This document shows, in pieces, positions 41,444-51,305 of a stretch of DNA of 64,000 nt. The stretch's first letter is position 1. Each line of letters opens with the position of its first letter. Origin of the DNA: Sediminicola arcticus (GTDB taxonomy: Bacteria; Bacteroidota; Bacteroidia; Flavobacteriales; Flavobacteriaceae); contig NZ_JBEXAE010000005.1 of NCBI RefSeq assembly GCF_040566695.1, forward strand, positions 1-64,000, in the 5' to 3' direction. Below the pieces are notes generated by a model. That model was given only the letters and a program-made list of their open reading frames with translations, did no database searches and was not told the DNA's origin. The position numbers and the translations under genes were made by a program.

Positions 41444-41662
41444 TTATGCGGCATATTCATTTAAGAGATCAAAACAAGGACAGCGTTTACATCTCTTGTC
41501 TTCCGACTTTTTATATTTATCACAACATTTGGTTTTACAACCATGGGGAGTCATTGCTTTAGGAAGTTTTTTTTGCTTTTTTTTGATCCCTTTATTGCGC
41601 TTCTTTTCTTTCTTTTTACCTTTCTTTTTCCCCAATCTATTTTGCTTGACGATGGATCGCAA
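41444..41662 (-). CDS. Small basic Cys-rich protein
   Basis: 72 residues if started at TTG 41660-41662. The first half is nearly all Lys, Arg and Gly. The second half has GCKTKCCDKYKKSEDKRCKRCPCFDLL, six cysteines in CxxxCC and CxxCxC order, likely a small metal-binding site. The Cys block resembles small proteins common in flavobacteria, from memory. The only ATG in frame (about codon 37) would leave 36 residues beginning MTPHGC. Which start is used is uncertain, and the TTG may be a decayed ATG. Confidence 0.5.
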   Translation of the reverse strand: MRSIVKQNRLGKKKGKKKEKKRNKGIKKKQKKLPKAMTPHGCKTKCCDKYKKSEDKRCKRCPCFDLLNEYAA

Positions 41663-41714
41663 AATTAATTATTTTGAATCAATCTAAATAAAAGGCAATG
41701 TTAAAATTTTTAGA

Positions 41715-42548
41715 TTAAAACCGAAGGGTAACGCCCATAGTTCCAGGACCAAAATTTAGATCCCAACTCATATCCTTGGTTTGGTCATTATATTTCTGAT
41801 CGTATTTGGAATCTAAATAGCGGTCTATGGATTCTACGGTAAAAATACTAATAGCAACACTTATCGCCACATCACTAAGCCAATGTTGCCCATCTCAGAT
41901 CCTAGAGACTCCCGGAATAAGTCCAACAGAATATATCCCGGCTTTGATCCAAGGTCTCTTAAACTTTTTGGCTATGGCATAGGCATTTGTAAATGCCAGC
42001 ATGGTATGGCCAGAAGGGAAGGAGTGAAAATTTCTACTTGGGTTAAAAGGATCAAAGGTGTCCTTTCCCAAACCGGCAAGGGGGCGGGCACGACCAACTG
42101 CAGATTTTAGTACTTGTTGTAGGAGTCCGCCAGAAGATGCTGAAGCAATTAACAATACCCCTGTTCTTCTCAGCTTTTCATTTTTCAGGGCCAATCCGGT
42201 AAGATAAACCCCTGCCGTGGCGAGATAATTGTTCTCTGGATTACCATAAGATTCCCCATACTCCCTTAATAGTTTGGGAACATTTTGCTGTTGATCCCTA
42301 AAAAACCTGGAGGTATCGTCGTCAATGAGAGAAAGGACACCGGTGCCAGCAATCACTTCCCTAAAATTGAGCCATTGTTTCCCTTGCCAGTGTAGTGGTC
42401 TAGAATAGGAGTATCCTATACTTTTAAAAATATTCCCCATATCATAGGTGAACATGTCTCATCTCTTATCGTTAGCGGAGGAATCAAATTTTTGTGCCAT
42501 TACCTGCAAGCAAGACAGGAACAGCATCAAAATAATAATTTTCTTCAT
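41715..42548 (-). pseudogene. PAP2-family phosphatase gene with two in-frame TGA codons
   Basis: One frame of 277 codons runs from ATG 42546-42548 to TAA 41715-41717. It starts with a signal peptide (IIILMLFLSCLQVMAQ). TGA occurs at codon 30 (42459-42461), before DMFTYDMGN, and at codon 218 (41895-41897), inside SRI-TGA-DGQHWLSD. The PAP2 motifs are otherwise complete: KSAVGRARP, FPSGH and SRx5HxxxD, the last spanning the second TGA. In both places a Trp is the likely original, one G to A change each. Residues after the second TGA end in an outer-membrane-like strand (GVTLRF). Other genes here end in TGA, so it is a stop. Confidence 0.85.
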
Positions 42549-42567
42549 TGTCAAAAACTTATTTATT

Positions 42568-43470
42568 TCAAAAATATAGTTCTTTTGCCACCCGAAAGGT
42601 ATTCGCATGGGCTTCAATAATGGTTTTAAGATCTGGGGAATAACCACCGCCCATAGAACATTGAACAGGAAGTTGCTTTTCTTTGCATGTTTCCAAAACA
42701 AACTGGTCTCTTTGCTTACAGCCAGCTAAAGTTAGGCCCAACGTACCCAATTTGTCCGTTTCAAGGACATCAACGCCACAGAGGTAGAAAATAAAATCGG
42801 GTTGCACATTCTTGATCAATTGAGGTAGGGTATCTTTTAGTATCGTTAAATACTCTGAATCTGTTGTCCCTTTTTTTAGGGCGATATCCAAATTGGATTC
42901 TTCTTTCCTAAAAGGATAATTTCCTGCCCCGTGCATAGAAAAAGTAAAGACCGATAGATCATTCTGGAAAATTTCAGCGGTGCCATTACCTTGGTGCACA
43001 TCCAAGTCTACAATCAATATTTTTTTTGCTAGGCCCTTTGCCTGTAGGTATCGGGCTCCAATGGCCTGATCATTGAGCATGCAAAACGCTTCCCCGCGAT
43101 CTGTATAGGCATGGTGAGTTCCCCCAGCGATATTCATGGCTATACCATGCTCCAATGCAAATTCGCAGCCCTTCATAGTCCCATCAGCAATGATCATTTC
43201 CCGTAACACAAGATCTTCATTTAATGGAAAGCCAATCTTTCTTGCGTCTTTTGACGAGATCTTCATGTTTAAGAGGTCATAGAAATAATCGGGCTCATGA
43301 ACTGCAACGATATATTTATCATTGGGAATTTCAGGCTCAAAAAAATCGGAGGGAGAACAGGTGCCTTCCAAAATTAATTGTTGGGGCAAGAGTTCATATT
43401 TTTCCATCGGGAACCGATGCCCCTTTGGAAGGGGATGGGTATAAATGGGATGATGTGCTACTTTAAACAT
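42568..43470 (-). CDS. Histone-deacetylase-family (class IV-like) hydrolase
   Basis: 300 residues. Zinc deacetylase motifs are intact: AGGTHHAYTDRGEAFCMLND (His-His dyad), ILIVDLDVHQGNGTAEIF (Asp/His zinc ligands), FSMHGAGNYPF and LCGVDVLETDKLGTLGLT (last Asp and the loop). Bacterial members act on acetylated small molecules such as polyamines or acetoin-linked compounds, or on proteins; the exact substrate is open. It is the upstream gene of the broken PAP2 gene (20 bases apart) and lies 28 bases after tex. Acetylpolyamine hydrolysis would fit the polyamine operon elsewhere in the window, as a guess. Confidence 0.88.
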   Translation of the reverse strand: MFKVAHHPIYTHPLPKGHRFPMEKYELLPQQLILEGTCSPSDFFEPEIPNDKYIVAVHEPDYFYDLLNMKISSKDARKIGFPLNEDLVLREMIIADGTMKGCEFALEHGIAMNIAGGTHHAYTDRGEAFCMLNDQAIGARYLQAKGLAKKILIVDLDVHQGNGTAEIFQNDLSVFTFSMHGAGNYPFRKEESNLDIALKKGTTDSEYLTILKDTLPQLIKNVQPDFIFYLCGVDVLETDKLGTLGLTLAGCKQRDQFVLETCKEKQLPVQCSMGGGYSPDLKTIIEAHANTFRVAKELYF

Positions 43471-43498
43471 AGGGCGTTGTGAGGAAATGCTTTACTAG

Positions 43499-45622
43499 TT
43501 ATTTGTGCAGTGCCAGCTGTATCCTTTTTCGAGAAACATCTACCTCCAAGACTTTAACGATTACCTGTTGGTGTAGGGTTACGTGCTCATTGACATCCTT
43601 TACAAATGTATCGGATAGGTTGGAGATATGTATGAGGCCACTTTCTTTGATGCCTACATCTACAAAGCAACCAAAGTTGGTGATGTTATTCACGATACCA
43701 GGTAACAATTGTCCTTCCCTTAAATCTGTAATGGTTTTTATGTTCTGGTTGAAGGTAAATACCTTGGCCTTTTTCCGTAGGTCTAGCCCCGGTTTTTCCA
43801 ATTCTTGTATAATATCTTGGAGGGTGGGTAACCCAATGGTGTCTGTAGTATATGCTTTTAGATCAATGGTCTGTAATTCCTTTTTATTTCCTATGAGCTG
43901 TGATATGGCAATTCCTTTGTCCTTAGTCATTTTTTGAATAATGTCATAGCTCTCCGGGTGAACTGCTGAGTCGTCCAAAGGGTTTTTAGGGTTTTTGATG
44001 CGTAGAAAGGCAGCTCCTTGCTCAAAGGCTTTTTCTCCCAAGCGCGGCACTTTTTTTATGGCTGCCCTACTGGCAAAAGGACCATTTTCATTTCTAAAGG
44101 CCACGATATTTTCTGCAAGTTTTGGTCCTATTCCGGAGACATAGCTCAAAAGGGATGTACTGGCGGTATTAATGTTAACTCCCACAAAATTCACGCAGCT
44201 TTCCACAACGGTATCCAAGGAGCTTTTAAGTTTGGTCTGATCCACATCATGTTGGTACTGTCCCACCCCAATTGATTTGGCATCTATTTTTACAAGTTCG
44301 GCCAAAGGATCTGCCAAACGCCTCCCTATAGAGACAGCACCTCGAACGGTTACATCATAGTTAGGGAATTCATCCCTGGCAATTTTAGAGGCAGAATAGA
44401 TGGAAGCCCCAGCTTCACTAACAACAAAAACTTCTATCGGATTTTTAAATTGGATACGCTTTATTAGCTGCTCGGTTTCACGGGAGGCCGTTCCATTTCC
44501 AATGGCAATTGCTTCAATCTTATGCGCATCAGTTAAGGAGCTAATTTTTTTAATTGCTCCGGAAGTCTCGTTCTGAGGAGCATGCGGGTAGATGGTCTCA
44601 TTGTGTTCCAGATCGCCTTGGGCACTTAAGCAAACTACTTTGCAGCCACTTCTAAAACCTGGGTCAATGGCTAGTATCCGCTTTTCACCCAAAGGAGAAC
44701 CTAATAAAAGTTGTTTTAGGTTTTTGGCGAATACGCTGATAGCAGCCTCATCTGCTTTTTCCTTGGCAGCTTTTAAGGTTTCATTGGAAAGGGAAGGTAA
44801 TAATAGGCGTTTATAGGCATCTTGGATTGCCAATTTTAGTTGATCCGAACATGAATTGTTAGATTTTATAGTACGGTCCTCTATTTTAGAGAGGGCCTTA
44901 TCGTCATCAATTTCAATTTTTACCCTAATAAAACCTTCGTTTTCTGCTCTAAGAATAGCCAAGAGTCGATGGGAGGGACACTTGCCCAAGGATTCACTCC
45001 ATTCAAAATAATCCCGAAACTTTTGTGCCTTTTCATCATCTTTCTTTGTAGCGATTACCTTGGTGGTGATCTGTGCGAACTTTTCCAACTGAAGGCGAAT
45101 CTGGTTTCTAATATCCAGACGTTCATTGATCCATTCGGATATGATGTGTCTAGCGCCTTCTATGGCTTCATCCTCGTTGGGGATATCATTAGTCACATAT
45201 TGAGAAGCGATATACTCTATTTCATCTGCATTTTGGGCCATGATGATTTTGGCCAATGGCTCCAGGCCATTTTTTCTCGCCGTTTCCGCCTTGGTCTTTC
45301 TGCTCTTTTTGTAGGGAAGATAGATATCCTCCAAAGTAACAAGGTCATTTGTGGCTTCAATGGTTTTTTTAAGCTCGGGGGTCAATACTTCCTGCTCCTC
45401 CAATGCTTTTAAAATTCCCTTTTTGCGTTTTTCTAACGCTTCATACTGGGCCTTAAAGGTGACAATATCCCCAATTTGTACTTCGTCTAAGTTTCCCGTG
45501 CGTTCTTTTCGGTATCTGGATATAAAAGGTACCGTACAATCTTCATTAAGTAGGGCAACAGTATTCTCAATACTTTTTGTAGGCAGTTGGGTATGTTTGG
45601 CAATGTAGGGGATCAGTAGCAT
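43499..45622 (-). CDS. tex: Tex-family transcription accessory protein
   Basis: 707 residues. The order is Tex N-terminal helical domain (1-200, VPFISRYRKERTGNLDE), YqgF-like RNase H fold (about 315-450, LAIDPGFRSGCKVVCL; IAIGNGTASRETE), helix-hairpin-helix pair (VNINTASTSLLSYVSGIGPKLAENIVAFR) and C-terminal S1 domain (LLPGIVNNITNFGCFVDVGI). Tex binds RNA and affects transcription of many genes. All domains are intact with no stops over 2.1 kb. It ends at VSRKRIQLALHK. Confidence 0.93.
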   Translation of the reverse strand: MLLIPYIAKHTQLPTKSIENTVALLNEDCTVPFISRYRKERTGNLDEVQIGDIVTFKAQYEALEKRKKGILKALEEQEVLTPELKKTIEATNDLVTLEDIYLPYKKSRKTKAETARKNGLEPLAKIIMAQNADEIEYIASQYVTNDIPNEDEAIEGARHIISEWINERLDIRNQIRLQLEKFAQITTKVIATKKDDEKAQKFRDYFEWSESLGKCPSHRLLAILRAENEGFIRVKIEIDDDKALSKIEDRTIKSNNSCSDQLKLAIQDAYKRLLLPSLSNETLKAAKEKADEAAISVFAKNLKQLLLGSPLGEKRILAIDPGFRSGCKVVCLSAQGDLEHNETIYPHAPQNETSGAIKKISSLTDAHKIEAIAIGNGTASRETEQLIKRIQFKNPIEVFVVSEAGASIYSASKIARDEFPNYDVTVRGAVSIGRRLADPLAELVKIDAKSIGVGQYQHDVDQTKLKSSLDTVVESCVNFVGVNINTASTSLLSYVSGIGPKLAENIVAFRNENGPFASRAAIKKVPRLGEKAFEQGAAFLRIKNPKNPLDDSAVHPESYDIIQKMTKDKGIAISQLIGNKKELQTIDLKAYTTDTIGLPTLQDIIQELEKPGLDLRKKAKVFTFNQNIKTITDLREGQLLPGIVNNITNFGCFVDVGIKESGLIHISNLSDTFVKDVNEHVTLHQQVIVKVLEVDVSRKRIQLALHK

Positions 45623-45688
45623 ATTTTTTTAATAAATTTAGAAGGTCAAAAACCTCTCAACTTTGCTCGAGGGGCAATAATCAAATGG

Positions 45689-47758
45689 TTAATTTATTGT
45701 TTCCCCATTGCCAACACCCTCGGTATCTGTATTAACAAAGACTAGTTTTCCATCTGTATTTTCCGTCATCAAGATCATGCCCTCGCTATCTACACCTCTA
45801 AGGGCTCTAGGGGCTAAATTGATCAAAACAGTAACTTTTTTACCGATGATCTCTTCTGGGGTAAAGCTTTCCGCTATCCCTGAAACAATGGTTCTTATAT
45901 CCAAACCAGTATCTACTTTCAACACCAATAATTTTTTGGCTTTAGGCATTTTTTCTGCCTCTAAAATGGTTCCCACACGCATGTCCAATTTTGTAAAATC
46001 GTCAAAGGTTATAGTGTCTTTTTGGGGTGTTACAACCTTGTTCATTTGCTCGTTTGCTTTTTTTGTAGCTTCTAATTTGTTTAATTGCTTCTCTATGGTT
46101 TCGTCCTCTATTTTACTGAACAAGAGTTTCCCTATTTTAATTTGGTGTCCTGCTGATAAAAGATCTTCTTTTGTCCCAACATCGTTCCATTTCAAATCCC
46201 TGTTAATGGCCAGCATATTTTTTAGTTTTGTCGCTGTAAAAGGTAAAAATGGTTCACTCAATATGGCTAAGGCAGAAGAAATCTGAAGTGCAACGTACAT
46301 AATAGTCTTCACCCTTTCTCCATCTTCTTTAATTACTTTCCAAGGCTCTTCATCTGCTAGATACTTGTTCCCCAAACGTGCTAGGTTCATTAGTTCTTGA
46401 CTAGCTTCACGGAAGCGATAACGCTCAATGGAACTGGATAAGATAGAGGGGTATTTTTTAAGTTCGCTCAAAGTTTCTTTATCTACATTTGTGAACGCAG
46501 CTGGGCTAGGAACCACACCATCGTAATATTTATTGGTCAACACCACAACACGGTTAATAAAATTCCCAAATATGGCAACCAGTTCATTGTTGTTCTTTGC
46601 TTGCAGGTCTTTCCAGGTAAAGTCATTGTCTTTGGTCTCTGGAGCATTAGCGGTAAGCGTATATCTAAGTACGTCTTGCATATCAGGGAAATCTACCAGA
46701 TACTCGTGCAACCAAACAGCCCAATTTTTGGACGTGGATAGTTTATTGCCTTCCAAATTCAAAAATTCGTTGGCAGGTACATTTTCTGGTAGGATGTAAT
46801 CTCCGTGGGCCTTGAGCATACAGGGAAATATAATACAGTGGAAAACAATATTGTCCTTCCCAATAAAATGCACCATTTTGGTGTCCTTAGCTTTCCAATA
46901 AGGTTCCCAGTCTTTTCCTTCTCTAGCGGCCCATTCTTTTGTGGATGAAATATAACCAATAGGCGCGTCAAACCATACATATAGGACTTTACCTTCGCCA
47001 CCTTCAACAGGAACAGGAATACCCCAATCTAAATCGCGGGTTACGGCTCGTGGTTTCAATCCTTCATCGATCCAAGATTTGCATTGACCATATACATTGG
47101 GTTTCCAATCGCTCTTATGACCTTCTAAAATCCATTCTTTCAAAAAGTCTTCATATCGGTCCAAAGGCAAAAACCAGTGTTTGGTTTTCTTCATGGAGGG
47201 TGCTGCTCCAGAAATAGTTGATTTAGGATTGATAAGATCTGTAGCGTTCAAGGTAGAACCGCAGTTCTCACATTGATCGCCATAGGCCTCTTCATGTCCA
47301 CATTTAGGACATGTACCTATAACAAAGCGGTCTGCCAAAAATTGTTTGGCTTCGGCGTCATATAATTGTTCTGTAACCTCTTCTATAAAATCTCCTTTTT
47401 TGTAGAGGGTCTTAAAGAATTCCGATGCTGTATCGTGGTGTATTTTTGCAGATGTTCTAGAATAATTATCAAAAGTGATTCCAAAATCTTCAAAAGATTG
47501 TTTGATGATCCCATGATATTTATCAATAATTTCTTGAGGGGTTACCCCTTCTTTTTTGGCTTTCATGGAAATGGCCACCCCATGTTCGTCACTGCCGCAA
47601 ACAAAGGCAACGTCTTTTCCGTTTAAGCGCAGGTAACGGGAATATATATCAGCTGGCACATAGACCCCTGCCAAATGACCAATATGAATTGGACCGTTGG
47701 TATAGGGAAGGGCTGCGGTAATGGTATATCTAGATGGACTTTCTTGATTCTGAGACAT
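45689..47758 (-). CDS. metG: Methionyl-tRNA synthetase
   Basis: 689 residues from ATG 47756-47758; the frame extends seven codons further but the family N-terminus (RYTITAALPYTNGPIHIGH) starts here. HIGH is in GPIHIGHL; the KMSKS equivalent is LEGNKLSTSKNWAVW. Two CxxC pairs in CPKCGHEEAYGDQCENCG bind zinc. The anticodon domain follows (SSIERYRFREASQELMNLA), and the C-terminal 100 residues are an EMAP/Trbp111-type tRNA-binding OB domain (FDDFTKLDMRVGTILEAEKM; KVTVLINLAPRALRGV). Essential for translation initiation and elongation. Fully intact. Confidence 0.96.
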   Translation of the reverse strand: MSQNQESPSRYTITAALPYTNGPIHIGHLAGVYVPADIYSRYLRLNGKDVAFVCGSDEHGVAISMKAKKEGVTPQEIIDKYHGIIKQSFEDFGITFDNYSRTSAKIHHDTASEFFKTLYKKGDFIEEVTEQLYDAEAKQFLADRFVIGTCPKCGHEEAYGDQCENCGSTLNATDLINPKSTISGAAPSMKKTKHWFLPLDRYEDFLKEWILEGHKSDWKPNVYGQCKSWIDEGLKPRAVTRDLDWGIPVPVEGGEGKVLYVWFDAPIGYISSTKEWAAREGKDWEPYWKAKDTKMVHFIGKDNIVFHCIIFPCMLKAHGDYILPENVPANEFLNLEGNKLSTSKNWAVWLHEYLVDFPDMQDVLRYTLTANAPETKDNDFTWKDLQAKNNNELVAIFGNFINRVVVLTNKYYDGVVPSPAAFTNVDKETLSELKKYPSILSSSIERYRFREASQELMNLARLGNKYLADEEPWKVIKEDGERVKTIMYVALQISSALAILSEPFLPFTATKLKNMLAINRDLKWNDVGTKEDLLSAGHQIKIGKLLFSKIEDETIEKQLNKLEATKKANEQMNKVVTPQKDTITFDDFTKLDMRVGTILEAEKMPKAKKLLVLKVDTGLDIRTIVSGIAESFTPEEIIGKKVTVLINLAPRALRGVDSEGMILMTENTDGKLVFVNTDTEGVGNGETIN

Positions 47759-47825
47759 CAAATATGGATTTGGGCACAAAAATAAAGATTTTTGTCAGGG
47801 TGCAACCTACAATGACCCAAAAAAG

Positions 47826-47886
47826 AAAGGCCTCCTGCCAGCTATCGCCTTAAAGGGAATAACATTTGCGTAGAAGGCCTTTATTA
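47826..47886. terminator. Bidirectional hairpin between metG and the DUF1501 gene
   Basis: AAAGGCCT (47826-47833) pairs with AGGCCTTT (47873-47880) with a 39-base loop, T-rich on the right for the minus strand gene. It lies 13 bases past the DUF1501 stop (minus strand) and upstream of metG. Confidence 0.55.
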
Positions 47887-47898
47887 TAAGTAGGTAGT

Positions 47899-49590
47899 TT
47901 AAACGACCACAACAGATTTACTCATTTTCTGATCCTGTACTTGTATTCTGTAAATATATTTACCAGAGGCCAAAGGTAGGGTCATACGTTCCCTAATGTT
48001 TATTTCAGTAGATCCTTCCATCATCATTTCATTGTATACAGTTCCTAGATTTTGACCTAGTATATTGTATAATTGGATATCCACATGGGCACTAAATGGC
48101 ATTTCTAAATAGATATGAGGAGCCTCTTTTGTAGGATAAAAAGGTTTGTGCACTATGGCGTTCAATAATTCTGGTGGTGGGTTTTCTCCTATTGGTGTTG
48201 GAAGGGTTGGTTCTCCATCACTATAAACAATGTCCGGAAAGTCTACGCCGCTGCAATTGAACCCAAGGTTTACTGGGCTATATGGGTGATTCAATAAATG
48301 CTGCTCTACCAAAGGTATAGGCACACATAGCCATTCTGCTAAAACTGTGGCATAGAGGTCTCTAAAATCCATTGTGTATTCTAAATTACCTCGACCATCT
48401 GGATCGTCCAAGGTTGGATGGTCACCAACAAAGGCACTACCATTTAGTCCAGATCCAAAAAATAGGGTAGGAGCTGCCTTTCCATGATCGGTTCCGTTGG
48501 AACCATTTTCAAAGATCCTTCTTCCAAATTCAGAGAATGTCATGCTCAATACTTTGTCATCTTGTTGGGTAAAGCCTAAATCGTCATAAAAACTATCAAT
48601 GGCAACAGATAGGTTGGTCATCAATCTTTCGTGGGCCAAAGGTTGGTTTCCATGTGTATCAAAACCGCCCATGGAGATCATATATACCTTGGTGCCCAAA
48701 TTTCCTTTTATCAATCGGGCCAAAAGGGCCAATTGGCGAGCAAAACCGTTGTTTTGGTATTCTACCTGATTTTGACCCCTTTCGTAGGCGTCATGGATTT
48801 TACCGGAATATTCATAGGTGGTATTAGCAACACCCCTTAAGAATTTCAACTGGTCACCATACATACAGTTGTTAAACAGGGTATCATCCAAGCTATATTG
48901 CTGTCCTGTTTCCGCGATTTGCTCCAATTGATCAATATTGTTGGTTACAAATGCGTAATTGGTCTCTTCCCCTTGAAATACCAAACTACCGAACTGACCA
49001 ATTTGTATAGCCGCTGGGGATTCTGGGGGGTTGACTAAATAATCTGGATATATATTTTCAAAGTGACGTCCCATCCAGCCAGTATTCAAGCCGCTAAAGC
49101 CTGAAGTGGTTAAATCAGTATTTGCAAAAATATCGGAGCCTGTAAAATGGGAAAGGCTTTGTCCTTCATATCCCACCCCATGAACGGCCTTAAACTGTCC
49201 GTCTGCCCACATGGGCTGCAGGGATTTCATATACGAAGGAACCCCAAATTCATCGGTAAGTTTTAAGATCTTACTTTCTGGGATATAAATATTGGGCCTG
49301 GCATTTGCATAGGCATCATATTGTTCAATTGGAATTACGGTACTAAGTCCATCGTTTCCACCCGACAAACGGATAAGAATTAGAATATTGTCCGTTTCTG
49401 CCATAGAGATTGCCGCTGTCAAAGGAGATGGGGCGGATGCTGTCAGAAAATTACTTCCCAACATCATAGATCCGGATCCTGCAATCCCTAGGGCTTGCAT
49501 AAAAGAACGTCTACTCCAGAATTTGTGTTCATGGTCGTGGCCGTCTTTATCTTTGTGGTGGTTTATGGGGATATGGATATTATTGCACAT
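47899..49590 (-). CDS. DUF1501 protein with Tat-type signal and T9SS sorting domain
   Basis: 563 residues from ATG 49588-49590. A twin-arginine-like signal (WSRRSFMQALGIAGSGSMMLG) follows a His/Asp-rich head (NHHKDKDGHDHEHK). The DUF1501 body has ILIRLSGGNDGLSTVIP, VHGVGYEGQSLSHFTGSDIF, MISMGGFDTHGNQ and FGRRIFENGSNGTDHGKAAP, a sulfatase/alkaline-phosphatase-like fold. The last 75 residues are a type IX secretion sorting domain (HVDIQLYNILGQNLGTV; GKYIYRIQVQDQKMSKSVVV). It forms the usual pair with the DUF1800 gene 11 bases upstream. The substrate of DUF1501/DUF1800 is unknown; secretion or surface attachment is expected. Confidence 0.9.
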   Translation of the reverse strand: MCNNIHIPINHHKDKDGHDHEHKFWSRRSFMQALGIAGSGSMMLGSNFLTASAPSPLTAAISMAETDNILILIRLSGGNDGLSTVIPIEQYDAYANARPNIYIPESKILKLTDEFGVPSYMKSLQPMWADGQFKAVHGVGYEGQSLSHFTGSDIFANTDLTTSGFSGLNTGWMGRHFENIYPDYLVNPPESPAAIQIGQFGSLVFQGEETNYAFVTNNIDQLEQIAETGQQYSLDDTLFNNCMYGDQLKFLRGVANTTYEYSGKIHDAYERGQNQVEYQNNGFARQLALLARLIKGNLGTKVYMISMGGFDTHGNQPLAHERLMTNLSVAIDSFYDDLGFTQQDDKVLSMTFSEFGRRIFENGSNGTDHGKAAPTLFFGSGLNGSAFVGDHPTLDDPDGRGNLEYTMDFRDLYATVLAEWLCVPIPLVEQHLLNHPYSPVNLGFNCSGVDFPDIVYSDGEPTLPTPIGENPPPELLNAIVHKPFYPTKEAPHIYLEMPFSAHVDIQLYNILGQNLGTVYNEMMMEGSTEINIRERMTLPLASGKYIYRIQVQDQKMSKSVVVV

Positions 49591-49601
49591 GGTCGTAGGT
49601 G

Positions 49602-51140
49602 TTATTTTAATTGGAATTCTGGTTGTCTGGCGAGGTGTTGTAATAAAAGGTAAACTTGGAAGGGAACTTCTGGACTGATATCTAACATCCAAATTCCCTG
49701 ACCTCCTTCAATATAATCAGAACCGTAGTATATTTCTGGAATATCGTCTATAGTAAAAGCTGAAAGGGCATTGTCAAAATCGGCCTCTGTCAACAATCCT
49801 TTTGGGGTCATTTCGTTCACTATGGCCTCTACCACAATTCTTGGGTTGCTAGTCCCTCTATTGCTTGGCCCAACGGCTTCAACGGCAAAAGTTCGAAACT
49901 GTTCTGCATTGTGGCCATAAAAGCCATCTAACATAAACTCTAGGGAGAGCCATCTTCCTATCATGAAATTGGTATTGATCCAGGTTCTGTCCCTTTGCCA
50001 ACCGGCCACATCCACCGGATCAAAAAGCTCTTGACTCAGCATTCTGGTAGTTTCAATAATTTGGTTCATCACACTATCATCATAAAAGAAGCCTGTTTCT
50101 TTCAATAAATTTAAAAACAGATCATATGGACTTTTAATTATGACACCAATAGCCTCATCATCAAAAAAATGTTGACTTTTGAATAGTTGGGACAGTACAG
50201 GGGCAATTTCAAAATTGTTGGATACCATGGTACTGGCCATCCCTTGAATTATTGTTTGCGCATTTCTGGCATCATCATTGGAGTCTGGGTGCACAAAGAA
50301 CTCATATAATTTGGTACATATATATCGTGCAATTTCATTGGGTCTTTCTTGGAAGAGAATATCAATAACGTCGTCATATCCCCAGTTTCCGGTCTGCCCT
50401 AAAATGGTCTTGCTTCCTGAGTCATGTTTGGTTGGATCAAAGGTCACTTGAGAACAGCCTATTTCACTTCTATCCACATACCCGGTCAAAGCTCTGGCTG
50501 TTTCAACGATATCCTGTTCCGTATACCCATTGCCCTCTCCTAAAGAAAAGAGCTCATAAAGTTCGCGGGCATAGTTTTCATTAGGGCGGTTGTTAATGTT
50601 ATAAGCACCGTCCAAATAAAACAACATGGCACTGGTAAGTCCTATGTCATGAACAAAGGTCTTAAAGTTGCCCAAGGCGTTTCGCTGTAGACAGTCTGTA
50701 TAATAATACAGGAAAGAATTACAGTTGTACACATTCAATTCTGTAACAAAATGGTTGCTCCAGAAAAAACTGAGTCGGTCTCTTAAGTTATTATTGATTA
50801 AGCCATTGGCATAGGCCAGTTTCCATTCCCCAATTTGGGAATTTCGCAAGGCGCGCCTTGCATCGTCATCCTCGGGATAGTTGCTATTGTTCCAATCGGC
50901 CCATGCTGGTGCAGTTAAGGTTGGCATGTTTACGGCCTCATTAATCAAACCATCCACTAAGGCTGTTGCAGATTGACCTACCGCCTGATCTATTGTCTGA
51001 ACAGACGCGCTAAACCCCAGTCTTCTATACAGATGCGCAGCCTTTAATTTATCTAAAGGTGCAGTATAGGTGGCTAAACTGGAGGTGTTACAGTTAATAA
51101 AGAATTCCATGGTTTTTGAAGCGTTGGTTTCTGAGTTCAT
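49602..51140 (-). CDS. DUF1800 family protein
   Basis: 512 residues. The DUF1800 signature is the N-terminal KAAHLYRRLGFSASVQTID (about 29-47), FFWSNHFVTELN, YNINNRPNENYARELYELFSLGEGNGYTEQDI, a hallmark block, and FDPTKHDSGSKTILG. The role is unknown, but the gene is almost always next to DUF1501, and here it is 11 bases upstream of it. No classical signal peptide is visible at its N-terminus, so how it reaches its partner is unclear. The ATG at 51138-51140 is used; an internal ATG (51110) would drop ten residues. Confidence 0.9.
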   Translation of the reverse strand: MNSETNASKTMEFFINCNTSSLATYTAPLDKLKAAHLYRRLGFSASVQTIDQAVGQSATALVDGLINEAVNMPTLTAPAWADWNNSNYPEDDDARRALRNSQIGEWKLAYANGLINNNLRDRLSFFWSNHFVTELNVYNCNSFLYYYTDCLQRNALGNFKTFVHDIGLTSAMLFYLDGAYNINNRPNENYARELYELFSLGEGNGYTEQDIVETARALTGYVDRSEIGCSQVTFDPTKHDSGSKTILGQTGNWGYDDVIDILFQERPNEIARYICTKLYEFFVHPDSNDDARNAQTIIQGMASTMVSNNFEIAPVLSQLFKSQHFFDDEAIGVIIKSPYDLFLNLLKETGFFYDDSVMNQIIETTRMLSQELFDPVDVAGWQRDRTWINTNFMIGRWLSLEFMLDGFYGHNAEQFRTFAVEAVGPSNRGTSNPRIVVEAIVNEMTPKGLLTEADFDNALSAFTIDDIPEIYYGSDYIEGGQGIWMLDISPEVPFQVYLLLQHLARQPEFQLK

Positions 51141-51305
51141 AGTTTTGGGGATACTAGTAAACGGATAAATACTATTGTATAGTATTAGTAATCAGCTAAA
51201 TTCGTTGATTTAAGAATTAAATTACGTGTATAAAAATTATTTGGACGGTGAAAGGCTTATATTTTCGACCAACTACGCTTATTTTTAGGATTTATAGAAT
51301 TTTTT

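Noticed and set aside
41895..42461. TGA read as tryptophan in this organism
   Set aside because: rimBK (12729-12731) and the SnoaL-like gene end in TGA, and other broken genes here carry TAA and TAG.
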